Source: Pseudoalteromonas sp. H105 (lineage in GTDB: Bacteria > Pseudomonadota > Gammaproteobacteria > Enterobacterales > Alteromonadaceae). Taken from it: 64,000 nucleotides of DNA. The translations under genes were made by a program, and so were the position numbers. The DNA is taken from the NCBI RefSeq assembly GCF_001469215.1, contig NZ_LOFH01000001.1, positions 310,001 through 374,000 of the forward strand. The letters run 5' to 3'. This document shows positions 26,111 to 33,438 of this stretch, piece by piece. Each line of letters begins with the position of its first letter. The first letter of the stretch is position 1. Under the pieces are notes generated by a model, which was not told the origin of the DNA, did no database searches, and saw only the letters and a program-made list of their open reading frames with translations.

Positions 26111-26863
26111 ATGAAGCCGAAAATTATTTTGGCAGCAATGATCTTAAGCGGGAGCACCCAATTATGGGCTGCTCCCGCTCCTGTTTCAGATGCTGCAAAC
26201 TCGCAATCAAGCGTTGAAAAACGTTTAGCTGCACTTGAACAAATGATGCAATCACGTAATCTGTTGCAGGTAGAATTACAGCAACAACTCAATATCCTGC
26301 AAGATGAAGTCAGTCAGGTACGGGGTATTACAGAAGAACAAAGCTACAAACTAGAAAAAGTTCTTCAGCGTCAACGCGAACTTTATCAGGAAATTGAAAA
26401 CCGTGTAAGTCAAGCGTATTCACAGCCAGCTCAAACGCCTCAAACTGACTACAGTGAACCTTTGGCAACACAAACAATCAGTGCTGACTTATCAGAGAAT
26501 GAAGCTTACGATCGTGCTGTGGCGTTAATAATGAAAGATAAACGCTACGATCAGGCAATTCCTGAGTTTCAAGCTTTCTTGACGACGTATCCAAACTCAG
26601 TGTATACCTCAAATGCACATTATTGGTTAGGGCAGTTACTCACGATTAAAAATGACTCAGTGCAAGCTTCTGAACATTTTAAAGTGGTTGTTAATGAGTT
26701 CCCAAATTCTAATAAGCGACCAGATGCTATGTTAAAGCTGGGTACTTTACTGCATGAACAAGGTTTAACAGAACCTGCGTTAAAAACGTTGAATGATTTG
26801 ATCAGCCAATACCCAAGCACGACTGCTGCAAAATTAGCCACTGAACGACTGGCGAAAATGTAG
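26111..26863 (+). CDS. cpoB: cell division coordinator CpoB (YbgF)
   Basis: Periplasmic TolA-binding protein that coordinates outer-membrane constriction with PBP1B. Signal peptide of about 20 residues ending QLWAAPA, an N-terminal coiled coil (about 35-105, LAALEQMMQSRNLLQVELQQ), a linker, and three TPR repeats in the C-terminal half (AYDRAVALIMKDKRYDQAI, AHYWLGQLLTIKND, AMLKLGTLLHEQGL). 250 aa, typical. Last gene of the tol-pal operon, 13 bp after pal. Confidence 0.94.
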   Translation: MKPKIILAAMILSGSTQLWAAPAPVSDAANSQSSVEKRLAALEQMMQSRNLLQVELQQQLNILQDEVSQVRGITEEQSYKLEKVLQRQRELYQEIENRVSQAYSQPAQTPQTDYSEPLATQTISADLSENEAYDRAVALIMKDKRYDQAIPEFQAFLTTYPNSVYTSNAHYWLGQLLTIKNDSVQASEHFKVVVNEFPNSNKRPDAMLKLGTLLHEQGLTEPALKTLNDLISQYPSTTAAKLATERLAKM

Positions 26864-26876
26864 AATGAGCTTGATT

Positions 26877-26902
26877 AGACTGCTTTTTGTCATAAGCGGT
26901 CT
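26877..26902 (+). terminator. hairpin after cpoB
   Basis: A 9-bp stem (AGACTGCTT / AAGCGGTCT, one T-G pair) with an 8-nt loop, 13 bp after the cpoB stop. The tail is AAAATT rather than a U-run, so termination strength is doubtful. Confidence 0.45.
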
Positions 26903-26950
26903 AAAATTGGTCAACTAGACATAAAAACTTAAAAAAAGAGACATTTTCTG

Positions 26951-26978
26951 TTGCACTCATTTTTTAAATAAGTATTAT
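26951..26978 (+). promoter_or_regulatory. promoter of the tRNA-Lys cluster
   Basis: TTGCAC (-35, 26951-26956), 16-bp spacer, TATTAT (-10, 26973-26978), then AAGCGCCCGC. The GC-rich discriminator is the mark of stringently controlled stable-RNA promoters. It lies about 54 bp before the first tRNA-Lys. Confidence 0.75.
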
Positions 26979-27031
26979 AAGCGCCCGCAGCAAACGAATG
27001 GTTCAACCACTCAAATTGCGGCAAAAAGAGC

Positions 27032-27107
27032 GGGTCATTAGCTCAGTTGGTAGAGCAGTGGACTTTTAATCCATTGGTCGATGGTTCAAGTCCATCATGA
27101 CCCACCA
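27032..27107 (+). tRNA. tRNA-Lys (UUU), copy 1
   Basis: 76-nt cloverleaf with encoded CCA; acceptor GGGTCAT/ATGACCC, anticodon loop CTTTTAA (anticodon TTT), T loop TTCAAGT. Identical to the two copies that follow. Confidence 0.97.
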
Positions 27108-27197
27108 TCTATTATTTAGTGTATATTTAATAGTGTGGTCTTTTATCGGCGGATTTACGTATTAGTGTTTAGTTACATTAACTTGTAGCAATAGAGC

Positions 27198-27273
27198 GGG
27201 TCATTAGCTCAGTTGGTAGAGCAGTGGACTTTTAATCCATTGGTCGATGGTTCAAGTCCATCATGACCCACCA
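27198..27273 (+). tRNA. tRNA-Lys (UUU), copy 2
   Basis: Identical in sequence to the copy at 27032; 90 bp of spacer separate them. The 15-bp stretch ATCGGCGGATTTACG in that spacer recurs with one change (C for T) in the next spacer. Confidence 0.97.
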
Positions 27274-27345
27274 TTCATTTATTCAAGTAATGAATGGTTC
27301 AATCGGCGGATTCACGCAGCAACTACTTCACAGTAGATCAAGAGC

Positions 27346-27421
27346 GGGTCATTAGCTCAGTTGGTAGAGCAGTGGACTTTTAATCCATTGGTCGATGGTT
27401 CAAGTCCATCATGACCCACCA
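27346..27421 (+). tRNA. tRNA-Lys (UUU), copy 3
   Basis: Identical to the other two copies; 72 bp after copy 2. No further promoter is obvious between the copies, so the three probably form one transcript. Linkage of tRNA-Lys genes to cpoB and nadA is also seen in E. coli. Confidence 0.97.
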
Positions 27422-27542
27422 TTCTTGATATTAAATCTCCTTATATTTAATTCTCACAGACCCTTTAACCCTACTGTTATTTAGCACTAGATTCTCGTAT
27501 AATTCGCCCCATAATTGCACTGTAAACTTAAGTGGTCGAGAA

Positions 27543-28583
27543 ATGAGTCTAGCTCAAACTATAATGCCTGAAGGATATATCTTTCCTCCTAAGCCAGCTC
27601 CGTTAAACAACGATGAGCAAGCGCAATATAAGGCACGAATAAAACAATTATTGATAGATAAAAATGCGGTACTTGTAGCCCATTATTATACAGATCCTGA
27701 AATTCAAGCGCTTGCAGAGGAAACGGGTGGCTGTGTTGCTGATTCTTTAGAAATGGCGCGCTTTGGCGCAAAACATGATGCAGATATGATCATCGTTGCT
27801 GGTGTCCGTTTTATGGGTGAAACTGCTAAAATTCTTACGCCCAATAAAACGGTGGTAATGCCGACGCTTGAAGCAACCTGTTCGCTTGATATTGGCTGTC
27901 CAATTGATGAATTCTCAGCGTTTTGTGATCAGCACCCTGATCGAAAAGTCGTTGTATATGCGAATACTTCTACAGCGGTAAAAGCACGTGCTGATTGGAT
28001 TGTGACTTCATCGTGCGCGCTTGAAATAGTTGAACACCTAGATGAAATGGGTGAAAAAATTATCTGGGGCCCTGATAAGCATCTTGGTGCTTACATTCAA
28101 AAGAATACAGGCGCAGACATGATCATGTGGGATGGCGCGTGTATTGTGCATGATGAGTTTAAAACCAAAGCGCTTAAAGATATGAAAGCACTTTACCCTG
28201 ATGCTGGCGTATTGGTTCACCCTGAGTCACCCGCAGAAATTGTTGAATTAGCAGATGCTGTTGGCTCTACGAGTCAATTAATCAAAGCCGCACAGACAAT
28301 GGATAATCAAAAGTTTATTGTGGCCACCGATCGCGGTATTTTTTATAAAATGCAGCAGCTATGCCCAGAGAAAGAATTTGTCGCAGCGCCAACGGCAGGC
28401 GAAGGCGCCACCTGTAAAAGCTGTGCACATTGCCCGTGGATGGCAATGAACGGTCTCAAAGCCATTGAGGAAGCTTTACTAGATGCAAACGGTAAAGAAG
28501 TGTTCGTGGATATGGGCCTTCGTGAAGGCGCACTCACGTCGCTTAATAGGATGCTTGATTTTTCTGCTTCACTACAGCGCTAA
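27543..28583 (+). CDS. nadA: quinolinate synthase A
   Basis: 4Fe-4S enzyme that condenses iminoaspartate with dihydroxyacetone phosphate to quinolinate, the first committed precursor of NAD. Visible: [31 protein letters not shown], the cluster cysteines in [22 protein letters not shown] and [18 protein letters not shown], and [13 protein letters not shown]. 346 aa, matching E. coli NadA (347). Monocistronic, with a -10-like TATAAT at 27498 and a strong terminator downstream. NadB is not in the window. Confidence 0.96.
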   Translation: MSLAQTIMPEGYIFPPKPAPLNNDEQAQYKARIKQLLIDKNAVLVAHYYTDPEIQALAEETGGCVADSLEMARFGAKHDADMIIVAGVRFMGETAKILTPNKTVVMPTLEATCSLDIGCPIDEFSAFCDQHPDRKVVVYANTSTAVKARADWIVTSSCALEIVEHLDEMGEKIIWGPDKHLGAYIQKNTGADMIMWDGACIVHDEFKTKALKDMKALYPDAGVLVHPESPAEIVELADAVGSTSQLIKAAQTMDNQKFIVATDRGIFYKMQQLCPEKEFVAAPTAGEGATCKSCAHCPWMAMNGLKAIEEALLDANGKEVFVDMGLREGALTSLNRMLDFSASLQR

Positions 28584-28611
28584 TAAAGTTAAATAAAATA
28601 GAAATACTGAG

Positions 28612-28647
28612 AAAAGCCGTTAAAAACGTAATTAATGGCTTTTTTTG
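28612..28647 (+). terminator. intrinsic terminator of nadA
   Basis: Stem AAAGCCGTTAA / TTAATGGCTTT (11 bp with one G-U pair), 8-nt loop, then a run of T. Located 28 bp after the nadA stop. Confidence 0.88.
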
Positions 28648-28688
28648 TTTATATACTAAGCAGTTGAATTGCATTGCAGAAAAACACC

Positions 28689-28717
28689 TTGCACCACAGG
28701 ACGCTATTACTTACTAT
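28689..28717 (+). promoter_or_regulatory. promoter of tRNA-Ser(GGA)
   Basis: TTGCAC (28689-28694), 17-bp spacer, TACTAT (28712-28717), then TGCAACGCG. It ends 27 bp before the tRNA. Confidence 0.68.
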
Positions 28718-28744
28718 TGCAACGCGTTTTAAATTAGCGCATTT

Positions 28745-28834
28745 GGTGAGGTGGCTGAGTGGCTGAAGGCGCACGCCTGGAAAGTGTGTTTAGGTTAATC
28801 CCTAACGAGGGTTCGAATCCCTCCCTCACCGCCA
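28745..28834 (+). tRNA. tRNA-Ser (anticodon GGA)
   Basis: 90-nt class II tRNA with long variable arm and encoded CCA. Acceptor GGTGAGG/CCTCACC, anticodon stem CACGC/GTGTG with loop CTGGAAA (anticodon GGA), T loop TTCGAAT, discriminator G. Confidence 0.96.
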
Positions 28835-28842
28835 TTTGATTT

Positions 28843-28871
28843 AAAAAAAAGCGACCTTAGGTCGCTTTTTT
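28843..28871. terminator. bidirectional terminator between tRNA-Ser and a DUF2750 gene
   Basis: Stem AGCGACC / GGTCGCT with a 3-nt loop, eight A before and six T after. It serves the tRNA on the plus strand and the DUF2750 gene on the minus strand. Confidence 0.9.
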
Positions 28872-28890
28872 GCTTTTACGTTATTAAAAG

Positions 28891-29286
28891 TCAATAACGC
28901 TTCTTTTTTGCGCTTAGTTGCGCATCAAATTCATCCGGGAATAAAATAGTACCGTCATCGTCTTCGGTTGGAAACACGGCAATGAGTAGGTCGTCTTGTT
29001 CAAGGCCAGGTGTCCATCTGCTTTGCCAGTCTTTTAAGGGAATTGCTTTTGCGGTGCAGTTTTCCCACTCACCAGTTGCCCAGGCTTCAGCATAGATACG
29101 TTCAGGCCATACCGGCACGCAGTCATCATCTTCATTCGCAAGCATGACGCATCCGTCATCGTCATTTAATATCCATACTTGCTTAAGTTCTTGAACAGTT
29201 TCAAACATAAATGCCAGTCTTTTTTTTGCTCCTAAACCCAAGATAGTGTCGAACTTTTCAGTTGCGCTCGCTGTTGCGTTATTCAT
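28891..29286 (-). CDS. DUF2750 family protein
   Basis: About 131-aa acidic cytoplasmic protein of the DUF2750 family (function unknown). Pattern features: RLAFMFETVQELKQVWILNDDDG near residues 25-47, VPVWPERIYAEAWATGEW near 60-80, and CTAKAIPLKDWQSRWTPGL near 85, which is the family's conserved W-P / A-x-x-W signature. The start is the ATG at 29286; the frame continues four codons to a GTG at 29298. It stands alone between a terminator and the TetR-family gene. Confidence 0.82.
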   Translation of the reverse strand: MNNATASATEKFDTILGLGAKKRLAFMFETVQELKQVWILNDDDGCVMLANEDDDCVPVWPERIYAEAWATGEWENCTAKAIPLKDWQSRWTPGLEQDDLLIAVFPTEDDDGTILFPDEFDAQLSAKKKRY

Positions 29287-29364
29287 ATAAAGGCTCACTT
29301 GTGATTGGCTGTCGTATTACTTTAGTATATTGACTAATATGACAGCTTGTCGATTGCTTAAAAA

Positions 29365-29946
29365 TTAATTACTAATTACGCTGAATAAATCATCGGCTAG
29401 TTGATTAATGTCTTTGGCGTTGTTATTTGTTAAGGCGTAGGTTCTTAGCCCATATAAACCCATTGCGAAAAAGCGCGCAAGTTGTTGGGCAGATCGATTA
29501 GGGGTTATTTCATGTTGTGTGATTGCACGATTCAATTGAAAAGCGATAGCCTGTTCATAGGCATTTAAGTTATCACTCAAAACCTTACTTATTTGACTAT
29601 CTTGCCCTTCCACTTCAGTGATGCTTTTAGTGAGCAAACATACTTTCATGCTATCGCCACCTAAACACTCAGTGACCACTAACGCCAAGTAGGCACGTAA
29701 GTTAGGTAAAACGGGGGCGTTATTACAAAAAAAGGCATTGAATTGTTGATTTTTATCGGTTTGATATTGTTCTATAGCCGCTAAAAAGACCCCTTTTTTA
29801 TTGCTAAAAGCGGCGTAGAGGGAGCCAGGATGCAATCCTGTTACTTGGGTTAATTTTTGCATGCTTGTTTTTGCATATCCACATTGTGTGAATGCAAGCA
29901 TGGCTTGGCGTAAAACAAACTCACGATCAAACTCTGCAACCCTCAT
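29365..29946 (-). CDS. TetR/AcrR family transcriptional repressor
   Basis: 193 aa. The N-terminal TetR helix-turn-helix is visible (FVLRQAMLAFTQCGYAKTSMQKLTQ, then GLHPGSLYAAFSNKKGVFLAAI); the C-terminal ligand domain contains two cysteines in CLGGDSMKVCLL around residue 95, where redox-sensing NemR-like regulators carry reactive Cys. It is divergent from a NemA-like reductase gene, with three palindromic sites between them, so it is very likely a local repressor of that reductase responding to electrophiles or quinones (inference from context). Confidence 0.88.
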   Translation of the reverse strand: MRVAEFDREFVLRQAMLAFTQCGYAKTSMQKLTQVTGLHPGSLYAAFSNKKGVFLAAIEQYQTDKNQQFNAFFCNNAPVLPNLRAYLALVVTECLGGDSMKVCLLTKSITEVEGQDSQISKVLSDNLNAYEQAIAFQLNRAITQHEITPNRSAQQLARFFAMGLYGLRTYALTNNNAKDINQLADDLFSVISN

Positions 29947-30003
29947 AAATTCTCGCTTTATTTAATCTGTTAACTTAGGTTAGAGATGGCAGTTTACTTA
30001 ATC

Positions 30004-30074
30004 TTGAACAAATATTCAAAAATAGACTTGAATATTCAATTCACCACCCTTATCTTGAATGTACACTCAAGATA
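30004..30074. promoter_or_regulatory. operator/promoter region between the TetR gene and nemA
   Basis: Three related palindromes: TTGAACAAATATTCAA (30004-30019), TTGAATATTCAA (30028-30039) and a 24-bp palindrome with one mismatched pair (30051-30074, core TTGAATGTACACTCAA). A possible promoter (TTGAAT at 30028, 17-bp spacer, TATCTT at 30051) lies within the second and third sites, so repressor binding would block it. The third site ends 12 bp before the reductase start codon. Confidence 0.75.
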
Positions 30075-30086
30075 AGGAATGCAAGC

Positions 30087-31130
30087 ATGACAACCGACTT
30101 ACTGACTCCCTACAAACTGAATAATACAATTGAACTACAAAACCGTATACTAATGGCGCCACTGACTCGTTGTATGAGCGACGACAACTTAGTACCAACG
30201 CAAGCCATGGTCGATTATTACGCGCGTCGCGCAGATGCGGGCCTTATTATCAGCGAGGCTACGATTATTCGGCCTGATGCGCAAGGGTACCCAAACACCC
30301 CAGGTTTATTTACCAATGAGCAAGTGCAAGGGTGGAGAAAAGTGACTGATGCAGTTCACGCAAAGGGCGGTAAAATATTTGCTCAACTTTGGCATGTAGG
30401 CCGTGTTGCTCATCCACACTTCTTTGATGGTGAAGTGCTTGCGCCTTCGGCTATTGGTATTGAAGGCTCTGTGCCTCGCATGCGTGAATTAACGTATCAA
30501 ACACCTAAAGCTGCAACAATTGAAGATATTAAATCATTGATAAACGATTATGCAAAGGCAGCCGAAAACGCCGTTGAAGCTGGTTTCGACGGAGTAGAGA
30601 TCCATGGCGCTAATGGCTATTTGATTGATCAGTTTTTACATTTTGCAGCCAATGTTCGCGAAGATGAGTACGGCCAAACCCCTGAGAACATGTCACGTTT
30701 TGCACTTGAAGTGGTTGACGCTGTTATTGCTAGAATTGGCGCGGACAAAACAGCCCTTAGAGTGTCTCCTGGTGCGTACTTTAATATGGCGGAAGATAAT
30801 CGCGATAAAGCCGTTTTTGATTACTTATTAAAAGAATTAAACACGCGCTCTCTTGCTTATTTACACGGTGGTATCTTTGACGACAGTATGCGATTTGAGA
30901 GCTTGCAAGGTAAGAAAATCTCCGAGTATTTACGCGAAAACTACCAAGGTTCGCTTGTTGGGGTAGGGAGTTATACTTATGAAACAGCCCGTGATGCAAT
31001 TAACAACAATCAATTCGATTTGATTGCCATAGGTCGTCCATTTATAGCTAATCCCGATTACATTCAAAAAGTCGCAAGCAAAGAAGAGTTAGTTGCTTAT
31101 GATGAGTCTATGCTTGCAGAACTTGTATAA
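30087..31130 (+). CDS. nemA: NADPH-dependent alkene reductase, Old Yellow Enzyme family (NemA-like)
   Basis: FMN enzyme that reduces activated C=C bonds of enones, maleimides and nitro-compounds. Visible: LQNRILMAPLTRCMSDD, the substrate His-Asn pair in EIHGANGYLIDQFLH, ANVREDEYG, and the phosphate-binding end VGVGSYTYETARDAI and FDLIAIGRPFIANPD. 347 aa (family about 350-370). Ribosome site AAGGA. Divergent from, and presumably repressed by, the TetR-family protein. The exact physiological substrate is not shown. Confidence 0.9.
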   Translation: MTTDLLTPYKLNNTIELQNRILMAPLTRCMSDDNLVPTQAMVDYYARRADAGLIISEATIIRPDAQGYPNTPGLFTNEQVQGWRKVTDAVHAKGGKIFAQLWHVGRVAHPHFFDGEVLAPSAIGIEGSVPRMRELTYQTPKAATIEDIKSLINDYAKAAENAVEAGFDGVEIHGANGYLIDQFLHFAANVREDEYGQTPENMSRFALEVVDAVIARIGADKTALRVSPGAYFNMAEDNRDKAVFDYLLKELNTRSLAYLHGGIFDDSMRFESLQGKKISEYLRENYQGSLVGVGSYTYETARDAINNNQFDLIAIGRPFIANPDYIQKVASKEELVAYDESMLAELV

Positions 31131-31148
31131 AAATTGGAATTAACTATT

Positions 31149-31174
31149 AGGTGCAGTGTTTTGGTCCTGCACCT
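31149..31174 (+). terminator. hairpin after nemA
   Basis: Perfect 8-bp stem (AGGTGCAG / CTGCACCT), 10-nt loop, followed by TATTGG. The U-run is poor, so it is a probable but weak terminator. Confidence 0.5.
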
Positions 31175-31278
31175 TATTGGTACTAAAAGGGGGTTTTTAT
31201 TATCAACGAAGTGTTTAACTAACTTTTTATAAATATTTACTTTATAATTTAAAAAAAGTATTTCACAGAGAGCGTAAA

Positions 31279-33306
31279 TTGTTGGCTATTAAGTACGTTA
31301 ATGACGTTTTTTCGCGATTTGCTAATTCACGGTTTGTGTTGTCATTACGTGAATCTTTCATTGCTCTTCTACCTTACTTTGCATGCTCTGCTCTAGCCAT
31401 ATTGGTATTGAATGCGGCAGTTAATTTTTCATTTATATCTTCTTCTGATGTTTTATATAACGTCATCCAAAAAAGCTCTAATGCCATTCTTTTGTTGTTT
31501 CCGGTCATGGTGGTGCTATCAGTCGGTTATCACTTGTCAAAAAACTTAGGCCAGAGCGCCATCGTTGGCAGTATGCTTGCGCTCATTGCTTTTACAATTC
31601 ACAGTGACTTTTTAACCTTTAGTCCACAAGGCGTCTTTGTTGATGCTACGGGCGCATCAGCCTACGCAATATTAATCCCTTCCTTAACCAGTTATCTATT
31701 GATGTTTGCTTATAAATTGCTACCGCAAACATTTTTTGAATCTACGCTTATCAGTGGTTTTTTAAAAGAAAAACTGCTACTGATTTTACCGTTTGCAGTG
31801 GCCTTTTTTAGTGTATACCTAATTGTCCCCGTAATTGAAAGTATTATCCAAGCTGTATTATTGAATGTCGTGCCTATGGAAGATGGCAGCTCAGTGGCAG
31901 AGCAGTTATTTAAACGAATGGTAATGATTCATGGGTTTTGGTTTTTTGGTGTCCATGGTGATAATATTTATTCAATAATGTTTAACCAAAGCTTTTTAGA
32001 TGCAGATATATTCCCCGGGCTTAAAGCCAAAACTTTCTACGATACATTTGTACTGATAGGCGGCACTGGTTGTTTTATTGGCTTGATAGTAGCAGCATTA
32101 TTTTTAACCAATGCAAGTCATGAAAAAAACATTGCCCGCATTGCAATGCCTTTTTCTATCTTTAATTTCTGTGAGATTATCCTTTTTGCGTTACCGGTGT
32201 TTTTAAATCCTCTGCTGCTGATCCCCTTTATTGTGGTTCCTTGTTTTAATTTTGTGGTCAGTTACTTTTTAATTTCAGCCGGGGCAGTTGGCTACCAAGA
32301 GGTTTCAATAAGTTGGATGACCCCCACCATTATCAACGGCAGTATGGTCGGTACTGACCTTGTTGCGCCAATATTGCAGGTGTTTTTAATAATCTGTAAT
32401 GCCTGTATTTATTATCCATTTTTACGCTTGAGCAGCGAAAAAAACGACTATCAATTGGCATTTAATAAGCTTAGTAGTCAGCTTAATGTCAGCGAGCGCT
32501 TTGCTGCAAAGTCTGAGCAGCGTTTTATAGAACAGCAACGCGAGACTAATTCTTCACTAATGCAGCTGACGACAGTGCTTAATACCATTTCACAATCGCG
32601 GCTTGCACTTTATTATCAGCCCCAGATTGATATTGAAACCGGGAAGGTGTGTGGATTCGAAGCGTTATTAAGGCTTATAAAAAAAGATGGGACGATCACA
32701 GGACCTTATTTTTTAGATACGTTAATTGAGCACAAACAAACCGCTATTATTGATCATTGGGTCATTAAGCAGGCTCAACGTGATCTCCGCCAATGGAAAA
32801 ATGTGGGTTTTGAGCCTGTGATTAGCATTAATGTCAATCCTGATGTATTAACCAGTGAATCAATGATCAATAAAATATGTGATCTCTATACAGATTTTCC
32901 TAATCAAGTAAAAATTGAAATTGTGGAATCGAGTTATTTAACGCAACAATCATTGGTTACCAAACACATAGAAAAACTACGTTCTCGAAATATCGAGACA
33001 GTGTTGGATGATTTTGGTACCGGATACTCTAGTTTATCTATGTTGGCTAATTTGCCGGTCAAACATGTCAAATTAGATCGTAAGTTCTTGCTGCAATGTC
33101 AACAGCCCGCAGGTGAGGTACTGTATCAACAAGTATCTGAAATTTTCGCAAAACTTGGCTTTTCAGTGGTCGCTGAGGGCATCGAAACCGAGCAGGAACT
33201 CGCGTGGGTAAAAAGTTTAGGAATTCAAACAGCTCAAGGCTGGCTTTATGCACCTGCATTGCCCAAACATACGATCCATGATTTTGCACTAAAGATTGTT
33301 AAATAA
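31279..33306 (+). CDS. PTS EIIC-like membrane domain fused to an EAL c-di-GMP phosphodiesterase
   Basis: 675 aa. Residues 1-385 form about ten membrane segments that read as a PTS EIIC of the lactose/cellobiose family (HGFWFFGVHGDNIYSIMFN near 215, IGGTGCFIGLI near 260, ALPVFLNPLLLIPFIVVP near 305). The family's sugar-site motif NEPI is changed to CEII here. No EIIA or EIIB domain or gene is present. A coiled linker (390-430) leads to an EAL domain (about 435-672) with FEALLRL, SINVN, EIVESS, DDFGTGYSS, KLDR, VAEGIE and QGW, so all metal and general-base positions appear intact. Probably a membrane-sensing c-di-GMP phosphodiesterase. Start TTG at 31279, with AGAGAG upstream; no earlier ATG fits. 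Confidence 0.88.
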   Translation: MLAIKYVNDVFSRFANSRFVLSLRESFIALLPYFACSALAILVLNAAVNFSFISSSDVLYNVIQKSSNAILLLFPVMVVLSVGYHLSKNLGQSAIVGSMLALIAFTIHSDFLTFSPQGVFVDATGASAYAILIPSLTSYLLMFAYKLLPQTFFESTLISGFLKEKLLLILPFAVAFFSVYLIVPVIESIIQAVLLNVVPMEDGSSVAEQLFKRMVMIHGFWFFGVHGDNIYSIMFNQSFLDADIFPGLKAKTFYDTFVLIGGTGCFIGLIVAALFLTNASHEKNIARIAMPFSIFNFCEIILFALPVFLNPLLLIPFIVVPCFNFVVSYFLISAGAVGYQEVSISWMTPTIINGSMVGTDLVAPILQVFLIICNACIYYPFLRLSSEKNDYQLAFNKLSSQLNVSERFAAKSEQRFIEQQRETNSSLMQLTTVLNTISQSRLALYYQPQIDIETGKVCGFEALLRLIKKDGTITGPYFLDTLIEHKQTAIIDHWVIKQAQRDLRQWKNVGFEPVISINVNPDVLTSESMINKICDLYTDFPNQVKIEIVESSYLTQQSLVTKHIEKLRSRNIETVLDDFGTGYSSLSMLANLPVKHVKLDRKFLLQCQQPAGEVLYQQVSEIFAKLGFSVVAEGIETEQELAWVKSLGIQTAQGWLYAPALPKHTIHDFALKIVK

Positions 33307-33335
33307 CTGATCCTAAAGATTTAAATGCCATAAAA

Positions 33336-33402
33336 AGGTCATGTTTTAGTCACTATTCCGTCAATAAAAATACGTTTTTCTGTCACTTATTATCACCATA
33401 AT
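33336..33402 (+). promoter_or_regulatory. putative PhoB-dependent promoter (Pho boxes plus -10)
   Basis: Four heptamers resembling CTGTCAT begin at 33336 (AGGTCAT), 33347 (TAGTCAC), 33358 (CCGTCAA) and 33380 (CTGTCAC), all in the same 11-bp register with one slot skipped; each contains GTCA. A -10-like CATAAT (33397-33402) follows the last heptamer by 10 bp, the spacing of Pho promoters. Predicted start near 33409, 30 nt before the receptor ATG. Confidence 0.7.
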
Positions 33403-33438
33403 GTCCCCGCTTACAACACTACAATTGCAAACGGGACA

